Assembly (NCBI RefSeq): GCF_007859755.1 | Contig: NZ_SJPF01000005.1 | Span: forward strand, 396,942-460,941 | Direction of reading: 5' to 3' | DNA length: 64,000 bases | Source: Blastopirellula retiformator | GTDB lineage: Bacteria; Planctomycetota; Planctomycetia; Pirellulales; Pirellulaceae | Shown: positions 25,363 through 33,305 of the stretch, one piece after another | Position numbering within the stretch: position 1 is the first letter of the stretch | Layout: the number at the start of each line of letters is the position of its first letter | Notes under the pieces: model-generated | Seen by the model: the letters and a program-made list of their open reading frames with translations, nothing else | Told to the model about the DNA's origin: nothing | The model's database searches: none | Made by a program: the position numbers and the translations under genes

Positions 25363-26115
25363 TTGAAACGAGCGCTGATTAGCGACATTCATGGCAATCT
25401 AGAAGCGCTGACCGCGGTTCTAGATGACATTCGACAGCAGGGTATCACCGAGATCTACTGCCTGGGGGATGTTATCGGCTACGGACCGAACCCGGTCGAT
25501 TGCTTGGATCTTGTTCGTCGCAAATGCACCATGTGCCTTCTGGGCAACCACGACCAAGCGGCCCTGTTTGATCCGGACGGCTTTAATCCGGTCGCGTTTC
25601 GCGCGATTCTGTGGACCCGCGATCAAATTGACAATTCCACCGGCGGCGCCAATTTGGTCAACGAACGGTGGGATTTTCTGGGTGAGCTGCCGCGAACCCA
25701 CATGGAGCCGACGCGGCTGTTTGTGCATGGTTCGCCGCGTGACCCCACCAACGAATACGTCTTTCCGGAAGATGTCTATAATCAACGGAAGATGGAGAAC
25801 CTGTTCGACCGGCTCGATCAGTTCTGCTTCCAGGGGCACACGCACATTCCTGGGATCTTCACGCCGAGTCTCGAGTTTTTCGGCCCTGACGAATGCGACA
25901 ACGTCTATCGTCTGGGAGACGAAAAGGCGATGTTCAACGTCGGCAGCGTCGGTCAGCCGCGCGACGGCGATCCCCGCTCGTGCTACGTGATCCTGACCGA
26001 AGAGTCGGTGATGTATCGTCGCGTTGAATACGACTTCAACGTCACCGCGAAGAAGATCTACGATATTCCGGACCTCGACAACATGTTGGGCGACCGGTTG
26101 AAAGAAGGCAGATAG
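25363..26115 (+). CDS. Metallophosphoesterase (first of a tandem pair)
   Basis: 250-aa calcineurin-like phosphoesterase of the YfcE/diadenosine-tetraphosphatase-like group. Metal ligands: D8 and H10 in SDIHGN, D36 in [16 protein letters not shown]62 and H63 in LLGNHDQAA, and GHTHIPG near 155-160. The first codon is TTG (25363), and GAAAGG lies upstream. It is followed 44 bases later by a paralogue of the same length with nearly identical motif spacing. The substrate is not predictable; no nucleotide-specific motif is seen. Confidence 0.9.
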   Translation: MKRALISDIHGNLEALTAVLDDIRQQGITEIYCLGDVIGYGPNPVDCLDLVRRKCTMCLLGNHDQAALFDPDGFNPVAFRAILWTRDQIDNSTGGANLVNERWDFLGELPRTHMEPTRLFVHGSPRDPTNEYVFPEDVYNQRKMENLFDRLDQFCFQGHTHIPGIFTPSLEFFGPDECDNVYRLGDEKAMFNVGSVGQPRDGDPRSCYVILTEESVMYRRVEYDFNVTAKKIYDIPDLDNMLGDRLKEGR

Positions 26116-26159
26116 GATTCTGCCTCGCCACATGCCGCTAGCCTGATGAGACGACTTCG

Positions 26160-26912
26160 ATGAAACGCGCGATCGTCAGCGACATCCATGGAAATCTCGA
26201 AGCGCTGACGGCAGTTCTGACCGATATCGCGTCGATCGGCGTCACCCAGATTTACTGTCTGGGGGACATCATCGGGTACGGACCCAATCCGCGCGAATGC
26301 GTCGATGCCGCACGCAAGTTCGACTTTTGCATCCTCGGCAACCACGATCAGGCCGCTCTGTTTGATCCCGAAGGCTTCAGTCAGGGGGCCGAACGGGCGA
26401 TCTTTTGGACCCGCGAACAGCTTGAGACCGGCGGTGACACCGATCCAGAAGTCGCCAATCGCTGGAAATTTCTGTGTGAATTGCCGCGAACCCGGATTGA
26501 AGAAGACTGGATGTACGTACATGGTTCGGCCCGTAACCCGCTGAACGAGTACGTTTTCCCGGAGGATGTCTACAACAGCCGCAAGCTGGAGCGGATTTTC
26601 TCGATAATTCCGAAGTATTGTCTGCAGGGGCATACCCATGTTCCCGGCGTGTTTGCCGACGACTTCACCTTCGTTGCGTCGTCCGATCTGCCGGAAGGCC
26701 GCTATCAGCTGGGGCAGCGGAAACTGATGGTTAACGTCGGCAGCGTCGGTCAGCCGCGCGACGGGGACCCCCGCAGCAGCTATGTCGTGCTGCATGACGA
26801 CGAAGTCGAATTTCGCCGGGTTCCGTATGATTTTCACGTCACCGCGGGAAAGATTCGGGAAATCGACAGTCTCGACAACACGCAGGCCGACCGTCTATCG
26901 GACGGGCGTTAA
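26160..26912 (+). CDS. Metallophosphoesterase (second of a tandem pair)
   Basis: 250-aa paralogue of the preceding gene. Ligands D8 and H10 (SDIHGN), D36 ([15 protein letters not shown]), N61 and H62 (ILGNHDQAA) and a GHTHVPG block are all kept, so both copies should be active. Long blocks are shared ([31 protein letters not shown] against [35 protein letters not shown]). The differences lie in the middle cap, which suggests divergent substrates. The pair is probably co-transcribed. An AT-rich 209-base gap separates it from yidC. Confidence 0.9.
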   Translation: MKRAIVSDIHGNLEALTAVLTDIASIGVTQIYCLGDIIGYGPNPRECVDAARKFDFCILGNHDQAALFDPEGFSQGAERAIFWTREQLETGGDTDPEVANRWKFLCELPRTRIEEDWMYVHGSARNPLNEYVFPEDVYNSRKLERIFSIIPKYCLQGHTHVPGVFADDFTFVASSDLPEGRYQLGQRKLMVNVGSVGQPRDGDPRSSYVVLHDDEVEFRRVPYDFHVTAGKIREIDSLDNTQADRLSDGR

Positions 26913-27121
26913 ATCCGCGATAATCGGCCTATTCTCGCTAGCAGCGGCTTCCCTTTTTTTCTGGGCCCCAATTAGGCGAAATAGACGTATCGGACTATTT
27001 CTCGATTTGCGCGGCATGGTTGCAAGATTCGCCCATGCCATGAGAATACTTCCTAATAGGCTTTGATCACGCGCTCCCAGCAGGGGCGCACCCAATCTTT
27101 CGTCCAGCAGGGTTTGTAGTT

Positions 27122-29455
27122 GTGGAACGTCGTGTAATCGCGTTTTGTCTTATCGCCGCCGCGATGTTCATGACGATGAGCTTGCTGAGCCGCAACAAAG
27201 ATGCGGACCAGGAGAAGCCGGACGCCGAGGTCGCCCAAAACGACGATCCGCCGAAAGCGGACGAAAACAGCAAAGATCCCGAGATCAAGCCGGCCGACGA
27301 CCAGGACGATCCGGTCGAAGAAAAGGTCCAGCCGCGCACGTTTGTGACGCTCGGTTCGGTCGATTCGAGTCAGGCCGACATGCTGGTGACGTTCGACTCC
27401 CGCGGCGGCGCCGTGACCCGGATCGAACTGCCGGCCGACAAGTTTCATAGTCTCGAAGATCGCCGGATCGGCGGCTACTTAGGTTGGCTGATGCCATTTG
27501 ACGCCGCCGCCGGATGTGAAATCCGCGTTGTCGGACCTGGCACGCCGGCCGCGATGGCGACCCCCAAAGACTCCGCATCAGGCGTTGGCCTGAAGGTGGG
27601 CGACATCATCAAGAGCCTGGCTGGCGAGGAAGTGGTCGACGTCGAGTCGTATCTTGCTGCCCTCGAGCAGACCAAGCCGGGGGACGAGATTCAACTGGTC
27701 GTCGAACGCAAAGGCGCCGACGCCGTTTCGCTGTTGGACTACACCGCCCAGCTGACCGAAATTCCGCTGGAAGTGATTAAGCCGGAGACGTCGGAAGTGG
27801 TCGACGAACTGACCGGCCTGACGCGGTCGATCGAACATCCTTCCGCCTATTTAACGTCGTTGGCCCGGATCAACGGTTCGATCATTCCGGTCGAAGGCAA
27901 GATGGTTAGCGACATGCCGCTGGTTGAAAAGAACTGGCGTCTGGTTGAAAGCGACGATCCGACGATCGTACAGTTTGAAACGCTCGTGACGCCGGAAGAC
28001 TTGCCGCAAGGCGTTCGCTTCGCTCGCTTGCGACTGGTGAAGACCTACGAACTGCCAAAGCGTCCCGAAGCGGGCGCCGCCGACGAGAACTACAATCCGT
28101 ACGGTCTGAAGTTCAAGCTGCAGGTCTTCAACGATGGCGAAGAAGCGGTCGACGCGGCGTTCCGCCAGTATGGCGCCACGGGACTGCCGACCGAAGGTTG
28201 GTGGTACAGCAACAAGATCTCGCGTGGTTGGGGTGGCGCTGGATTGCGTGACGTGGTTTGGGAAGACTCCCGCAACGCGTACGAGATGTTTACCGTCGCC
28301 AGCATCGTCTCGGAATACGAAGACAAAGAGGGCGATCGCCAGGTGTCGATGTTCAAAGTCGACGATCAGGTCAAAGCGAAGTTTGCTGGCGTCGACGCCG
28401 TTTACTTCGCATCAGCGATGGTCTTCATGGATCCGCAGGCCGGGCCTCCGCTGTCGCGCGGCGCCGCGTTTGTGGCGGCGGCGGTCAGCGATGTGATGAA
28501 GCAGAAAACCGACTGCACCTATCGCTTGGATGGGGCGGCAACCACGATTCTGCCGGGCGACCAACCGTTTGAGATGTCGTGCGTCATCTTCTCGGGCCCG
28601 AAGCAGAGCGAACTGCTGGCTCACTACGGCATGGAAAAGCTCGAGTACTTCGGCTGGTTCCACTATGTGTCGAGCGCCCTACTCGGCGTGCTCCACTTCA
28701 TGCACGATTACCTGTACATCCCGTATGGCCTGGGGATTATCTTCCTGACCTTGATGGTTCGCTCGGCCTTGTTCCCGCTCAGCCGCAAACAGGCCCGCAA
28801 CATGCTGATCCAACAGCAGCTTGCGCCAGAGATGAAGCGGATCAGCGAGATGTACAAAGACGATCCGATCAAGCAGCGTCAGGCCCAGCAAGAGCTGTTT
28901 ACCAAGTACAACTTCAATCCGCTCGGCGGTTGCGGCGTCATGTTCCTGCAGTTGCCGATCTTCCTGGGGCTGTACCGGGCATTGGCGGTTGATATCCAAC
29001 TGCGTCAGGCTCCGTTCATTCCGGGCATCCAATGGTGCTCGAACCTGGCGGCGCCGGACCAATTCTGGTACTGGGACGGCGTGTTGCCGGACTTCATGAC
29101 GAGCGTTCCTTCCAGCAGCTTCCCGACCAGTTTCCTGTTCCTGGGGCCGTATCTCAACATCCTGCCGCTAGTGACGATCGTATTGTTCCTGGTGCAGCAA
29201 AAGATGTTCATGCCGCCGGCGGTCGACGAGCAGCAAAAGATGCAGCAGCAGATGATGACCTACATGATGGTCTTCATCGGTTTCATGTTCTTCCGCGTGC
29301 CGTCGGGGTTGTGCATCTACTTCATCACGCAAAGCGTCTGGGGCATCGTCGAACGGAAACTGATTCCGAAACCGAAGCTGCCCGATATGCCGCAAACGAT
29401 CGAAGCGACTTCGATCCCGAAGAAGCCGAAGAAACGTCCGCCGGGCAAGAAGTAG
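27122..29455 (+). CDS. yidC: Membrane protein insertase YidC with inserted PDZ-like domain
   Basis: Inserts proteins into the inner membrane. 777 aa, longer than the usual 540-600. TM1 is about 5-22, followed by an acidic linker (30-70) and the periplasmic beta-sandwich domain, which is split by a PDZ-like segment at about 134-200 (SASGVGLKVGDIIKSLAG then VESYLAALEQTKPGDEIQLVV). The conserved insertase core is at about 510-740: YIPYGLGIIFLTLMVRSALF, the cytoplasmic hairpin KRISEMYKDDPIKQRQ, NPLGGCGVMFLQLPIFLGLYRAL, and the last helices around VFIGFMFFRVPSGLCIYFIT. A basic C-tail (KKPKKRPPGKK) may bind ribosomes. The start is GTG at 27122. mnmE follows 25 bases later, as in many bacteria. Confidence 0.95.
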   Translation: MERRVIAFCLIAAAMFMTMSLLSRNKDADQEKPDAEVAQNDDPPKADENSKDPEIKPADDQDDPVEEKVQPRTFVTLGSVDSSQADMLVTFDSRGGAVTRIELPADKFHSLEDRRIGGYLGWLMPFDAAAGCEIRVVGPGTPAAMATPKDSASGVGLKVGDIIKSLAGEEVVDVESYLAALEQTKPGDEIQLVVERKGADAVSLLDYTAQLTEIPLEVIKPETSEVVDELTGLTRSIEHPSAYLTSLARINGSIIPVEGKMVSDMPLVEKNWRLVESDDPTIVQFETLVTPEDLPQGVRFARLRLVKTYELPKRPEAGAADENYNPYGLKFKLQVFNDGEEAVDAAFRQYGATGLPTEGWWYSNKISRGWGGAGLRDVVWEDSRNAYEMFTVASIVSEYEDKEGDRQVSMFKVDDQVKAKFAGVDAVYFASAMVFMDPQAGPPLSRGAAFVAAAVSDVMKQKTDCTYRLDGAATTILPGDQPFEMSCVIFSGPKQSELLAHYGMEKLEYFGWFHYVSSALLGVLHFMHDYLYIPYGLGIIFLTLMVRSALFPLSRKQARNMLIQQQLAPEMKRISEMYKDDPIKQRQAQQELFTKYNFNPLGGCGVMFLQLPIFLGLYRALAVDIQLRQAPFIPGIQWCSNLAAPDQFWYWDGVLPDFMTSVPSSSFPTSFLFLGPYLNILPLVTIVLFLVQQKMFMPPAVDEQQKMQQQMMTYMMVFIGFMFFRVPSGLCIYFITQSVWGIVERKLIPKPKLPDMPQTIEATSIPKKPKKRPPGKK

Positions 29456-29480
29456 TCTCTAGCGATTGCGACACGCATTT

Positions 29481-30818
29481 ATGTCGGCCGCATTGGAAGA
29501 CGCCATCGTGGCGATCGGCAGCGGAGCCAACGGCGCGCTGCGGGGAGTTGTACGCATCAGCGGCGACAATGCCTTTGATTGTGTGCGGACTTGGATCGAA
29601 CTTCAGGATCCGCCAGCTGCGTTCGGTAGCGCCGCCGCGTTATCGGCGGCGACGGCCATTATCGCGGATCGTCGCTTGGCGTGTGATCTCTACTACTGGC
29701 CCAATCAGCGCAGCTATACCCGGCAACCTTCGATCGAGATCCATACGATCGGCTCGCGTCCGTTGCTAGAGGAGATGGTTGCCGCCGCCTGTCGCCATGG
29801 GGCGCGGATGGCCGAGCCGGGCGAGTTCACCCTGCGGGCATTTCTTGCCGGGCGACTCGATTTAACCCAGGCCGAAGCGGTATTAGGCGTGATCGACGCC
29901 GAAGGAGATGCCCGGTTGAAGCAGTCGCTCGCGCAGCTGGCTGGCGGACTGTCGACGCCGCTTGCCGATGCCCGGACCAAACTGCTGGAGCTGCTCGCTC
30001 ACCTGGAAGCAGGCCTCGATTTTGTGGAAGAAGATATTGAGTTTATCTCTACCGAAGCTTTGTGCGGGCAACTGCAGGAGGCCCGCGACTGCGTGGACCA
30101 TGCTCTCGCTCAGTTGACCGATCGCGACGCCGGCGACGAAATGATTCGCGTCGTTTTCTGTGGCGCTCCGAACGTCGGCAAGAGTAGTCTGTTCAACGCG
30201 ATTGTTGGCGAAGAGGCGGCCATCGTGGCAGACCTGGCCGGCACAACCCGGGACGCGCTCGTTTGCTCGGTGACGATCGGCGGCCGGCAGATCGCGCTGA
30301 TTGATACGGCGGGCCAAGAGGAAGTGGTCGCGGGGCCGCTGCAGTCGGCACAAAGACTCGGCAGTCAGCAAATCGAGCGGGCCGATCTGCGGATTGTTTG
30401 TTGGGACGCCACGCGAGAGCCGACCGCCGCGGAGAAAAATTTGTGGGAGCGATCGCCGGCAGACCGGCGGCTGTTGGTTTACACCAAGTGGGATCTCACG
30501 ACCGGATCCAGCGTGCTGGGCGTGCCAACTAGCTCGACTACGGGGGAGGGGATCGATCGGCTTCGCCGCCTGATTGGTGAGAAGCTGGCTGAGCTGCCCG
30601 AAACCGAGGACGCGACCGCGGCCCGTTGTCGGGCGAGTCTCGGGCAGGCGTCCGGTTCGCTCTCGGCGGCGTTAACCGCTGCTGACAGCGGTTTAGGGGA
30701 AGAGTTGGTTGCCGTCGAAATTCGGATGGCGCTCGCCGAGCTGGGCCGCGTGGTCGGAGCGATCGCGACGGATGACATTCTGGACGTCATTTTCAGCCGG
30801 TTTTGCATCGGCAAATAA
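29481..30818 (+). CDS. mnmE: tRNA modification GTPase MnmE
   Basis: With MnmG installs the 5-carboxymethylaminomethyl group on wobble U34. 445 aa. The N-terminal THF-binding domain has DAIVAIGSGANGALRGVVRISG. The helical domain holds the G domain: P-loop GAPNVGKSS near 228-236, DLAGTTRD, DTAGQEE and TKWD (the usual NKxD). The C-terminal FCIGK carries the CxGK cysteine (C442) needed for modification. The frame can start five codons earlier at a TTG; the ATG at 29481 is preferred. The N-terminal glycine-rich loop differs slightly from the common ATPPG. Probably co-transcribed with yidC. Confidence 0.94.
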   Translation: MSAALEDAIVAIGSGANGALRGVVRISGDNAFDCVRTWIELQDPPAAFGSAAALSAATAIIADRRLACDLYYWPNQRSYTRQPSIEIHTIGSRPLLEEMVAAACRHGARMAEPGEFTLRAFLAGRLDLTQAEAVLGVIDAEGDARLKQSLAQLAGGLSTPLADARTKLLELLAHLEAGLDFVEEDIEFISTEALCGQLQEARDCVDHALAQLTDRDAGDEMIRVVFCGAPNVGKSSLFNAIVGEEAAIVADLAGTTRDALVCSVTIGGRQIALIDTAGQEEVVAGPLQSAQRLGSQQIERADLRIVCWDATREPTAAEKNLWERSPADRRLLVYTKWDLTTGSSVLGVPTSSTTGEGIDRLRRLIGEKLAELPETEDATAARCRASLGQASGSLSAALTAADSGLGEELVAVEIRMALAELGRVVGAIATDDILDVIFSRFCIGK

Positions 30819-31134
30819 ATTTCCATTTTGAGAATCTTTGCGTGGCTAGACGCACCCGAAGAAGGGGCCGGAAAAACCGGCTGATTCTCCACGATTAGTT
30901 GAGGAATTTTACCGGATTGGCGGTTTTGCTGAATTGCAGAACTTTCGCCTAACGGGTATCGTAGATCAATACGGTGGTAAATTGTGCGCACCAACGGGCG
31001 GCTTGATGAAGCTATTTCCGTCAAAGCACGTTCCACCCACCTCTCTTTGAACCACATCGATCGCGCACCTATTTAGCGCAACCTGCCTCATCGTTTGTGG
31101 TTGATGTTGACCACCGGATTAGGAGCTAACCTCA
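30819..31134. other. Intergenic region before the Gfo/Idh/MocA gene
   Basis: 316 bases. A short hairpin GCCGG-AAAAA-CCGGC lies at 30867-30881, about 50 bases after mnmE, without a T-run. A candidate promoter lies at 31047-31075, and the last 20 bases hold GGAGC, the ribosome site of the next gene. No open frame or RNA gene is recognised. Confidence 0.4.
31047..31075 (+). promoter_or_regulatory. Candidate sigma-70-type promoter for the oxidoreductase gene
   Basis: TTGAAC (31047-31052), a 17-base spacer and TATTTA (31070-31075) resemble a -35/-10 pair. This would place the start of transcription near 31082 and give a 5' leader of about 50 bases. The -10 box is a poor match, so this is only a suggestion. 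Confidence 0.28.
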
Positions 31135-32463
31135 ATGACAATGAATAACAACCGTCGTAACTTTTTGAAGATTTCGGCGGCTGCTGGCGTCGGCTATTGG
31201 GCGTCGAACATGCAAGCGGCGGAAACCAAGTCGCCGAACGAAAAAATCAACTTCGCTTGCATTGGCGTGCAGGGCAAAGGCTCGAGCGATTCTCGTGACG
31301 CCAGCCGCGCCGGCAACATCGTCGGTATCTGCGACATCGACGACAACAACCTGGAAAAGGCGGGTCGTGAGTTCAAGGGCGCCAAAAAGTACAACGACTT
31401 CCGCAAGATGCTGGACGAAATGGACAAGGAAATCGACGCGGTGACGGTCAGCACGCCCGACCATTGCCACGCGGTCGTCGCCGCCGACGCCATGAAGCGC
31501 GGTAAGCACTGCTTCGCCCAAAAGCCGCTGACGCACAGCATTTGGGAAGCTCGCCGCTTGGGCGAAATCGCCAAAGAAAACAAAGTCGTTACCCAGATGG
31601 GTAACCAAGGTACGTCGCACGCTGGTCTGCGTCGCGCCGTCGAAGTGATCCAATCGGGCGCCATCGGCGACGTGAAGGAAGTTCACGTTTGGACGAATCG
31701 TCCGATCTGGCCGCAAGGTCAAGGTTACGACGCCGCCGAACCGACCCCGAAGACGGTCCACTGGGACAACTTCATCGGCCCGGCCGAGATGATCGAGTAC
31801 CGCCCGAACATTCACCCGTTCAAGTGGCGCGGTTACTGGGAATTCGGCACCGGCGCCCTCGGCGACATGGCCTGTCATACGGTCAACATGCCGTACATGG
31901 CGCTCAAGCTGCGTGACCCGGTCTCGGTCGAAGCGGTCACCTCGGGCCACAACGGCATCACCTATCCAAAATGGTCGACGATCACCTTCGACTTCCCGGA
32001 ACTGGATGGTCGTCCGGCGCTTAATCTGTACTGGTACGACGGCGGTAAAATGCCTGACAACGCGCTGCTGGACGGCGTGCCGCGCAACGGCGACGGCAAA
32101 GTGGCCGATAGCGGTTGCTTGGTGGTGGGCTCCAAGGGGCGTCTGTACTCGTCGAGCGACTACGGCGCCAGCTTCCAACTGTTGCCGGAAGACGCCTACA
32201 AGGATTACGAAGGACCGGCCGAATCGATTCCGCGTTCGCCGGGTCACTTCAAGGAATTCGCCGAAGGCATCAAGGGCGGTCCTGAACCGATGTCAAACTT
32301 CCCCAACTACGCTGGCCCGTTGACCGAGACGATCCTGCTCGGCAACCTGTCGGTTTGGGCGGGTAAGAAGATCGAATGGGACGCCAAGAACATGGTCGCC
32401 AAGAATGCTCCGGAAGTTGCGGATATCATCCATCCGAAGTATCGCGAAGGTTACTCGCTGTAA
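31135..32463 (+). CDS. Gfo/Idh/MocA-family oxidoreductase, Tat-exported
   Basis: 442-aa NAD(P)-dependent oxidoreductase-like protein. NNNRRNFLKISAAAGVGYWA is a twin-arginine signal. The Rossmann part NFACIGVQGKGSSDSRDA follows, then VGICDIDDNNL and VTVSTPDHCHAVVAADAMKRGKHCFAQKPLTHS, where the EKP motif is QKP and the preceding acidic residue is replaced. The C-terminal half has the GALGDMACHTVNMPYMAL substrate-domain motif. Codon choice is strongly biased to C/G-ending codons and a strong terminator follows, so it is probably well expressed. It is a member of the large planctomycete family of exported sugar-oxidoreductase-like proteins; the substrate is unknown. ATG 31135 follows GGAG; a second ATG lies two codons later. 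Confidence 0.92.
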   Translation: MTMNNNRRNFLKISAAAGVGYWASNMQAAETKSPNEKINFACIGVQGKGSSDSRDASRAGNIVGICDIDDNNLEKAGREFKGAKKYNDFRKMLDEMDKEIDAVTVSTPDHCHAVVAADAMKRGKHCFAQKPLTHSIWEARRLGEIAKENKVVTQMGNQGTSHAGLRRAVEVIQSGAIGDVKEVHVWTNRPIWPQGQGYDAAEPTPKTVHWDNFIGPAEMIEYRPNIHPFKWRGYWEFGTGALGDMACHTVNMPYMALKLRDPVSVEAVTSGHNGITYPKWSTITFDFPELDGRPALNLYWYDGGKMPDNALLDGVPRNGDGKVADSGCLVVGSKGRLYSSSDYGASFQLLPEDAYKDYEGPAESIPRSPGHFKEFAEGIKGGPEPMSNFPNYAGPLTETILLGNLSVWAGKKIEWDAKNMVAKNAPEVADIIHPKYREGYSL

Positions 32464-32494
32464 GGCGCGTCCGTCGCAAAAGGTAAGAATTAGG

Positions 32495-32531
32495 GAGGAG
32501 AGTCGCTCTGGTAGCGACTCTCCTCTTTTTT
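32495..32531 (+). terminator. Strong intrinsic terminator
   Basis: A perfect 13-bp stem (32495-32507 with 32513-32525, arms GAGGAGAGTCGCT and its complement) closes a 5-base loop CTGGT and is followed by six T residues (32526-32531). It lies 32 bases after the oxidoreductase stop and insulates it from the downstream sigma-factor operon. Confidence 0.95.
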
Positions 32532-32642
32532 ATGCGCCTCTGCTCATTGATTGACGGATTGTTTGCATCTTTCTGCGGTTTTGCGATAACATGGAATCTG
32601 TCGTCTTCCTACCGCATCTTCCTTCTGCCCACCACCATCGAC

Positions 32643-33305
32643 ATGCCGCCTGGCCAGCCGACAACTTACCTGCCTGAAGCGGCGACGTTGCCGTTTGACC
32701 TGCGGGCTGCGACTGAGCAGAACGTTTGCGACGATCGTCAACGCGTCGCGGCTGATGACGACGCATTGTTGATGGACGCGATCAAAGCGCAAGACCGCGA
32801 AGCGTTCGCGGCGTTCGTTTCGCGGCAGCAAGGCTTCGTGTTCGGTTACTTGCGTTCACGAATGCTTGAACCGTCCGACGCCGAGGATCTTTGCCAGGAA
32901 GTCTTCTTGCGGTGCTTCATCGGCAAGGTTCGCTTTCCTGAAAACGTGCCGGTTCGTCCGTGGCTGTTGGGCGTCGCTCGCAACGTGCTTCGCGAACATG
33001 TGCGCAAGGTAAACCGTCGTAAGGAAGTCGCTTGGACCGAACTCTGCCTAGAAATCGACGCGCTTGCCGAGAACAACCATGACGACTACTCGGCCGTACA
33101 AGGCTTCTTGAAACAATGCCTCGACTCGCTCGGCAAGAGCGCACGCGACGCGCTCGATATGCACTACTACGCACAGATGAAAATGTCGGCGATTGGCGCT
33201 AAGCTGCGGCGAAGCGAAGGGGCCGTTAAACTGCTCGTCTTTCGCGCTCGCCAAGCGCTGAAGAACTGCATCACGCGAAAGATCCACGTCAGCGCCGATG
33301 ACTAA
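32643..33305 (+). CDS. ECF-type sigma-70 factor
   Basis: 220 aa. Region 2 is about 55-125 (AFAAFVSRQQGFVFGYLRSRM, SDAEDLCQEVFLRCF, VRPWLLGVARNVLREHV) and region 4 about 155-210 (LGKSARDALDMHYYAQMKMSAIGAKLRRSEGAVKLLVFRARQALKNCI read in blocks). This resembles the planctomycete ECF groups whose genes are followed by large membrane proteins. The frame opens at 32532 but ATG 32643 is the likely start; a later ATG in MDAIKAQDREAF is possible. The last eight bases overlap the start of the 1550-aa gene (ATGACTAA), which implies translational coupling and a sigma/anti-sigma relation. Confidence 0.9.
   Translation: MPPGQPTTYLPEAATLPFDLRAATEQNVCDDRQRVAADDDALLMDAIKAQDREAFAAFVSRQQGFVFGYLRSRMLEPSDAEDLCQEVFLRCFIGKVRFPENVPVRPWLLGVARNVLREHVRKVNRRKEVAWTELCLEIDALAENNHDDYSAVQGFLKQCLDSLGKSARDALDMHYYAQMKMSAIGAKLRRSEGAVKLLVFRARQALKNCITRKIHVSADD

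Noticed and set aside
31132..32247. 371-codon open frame on the minus strand opposite the oxidoreductase
   Set aside because: Shadow of a strongly codon-biased gene; composition is typical of a reverse-complement frame and no domain is seen.
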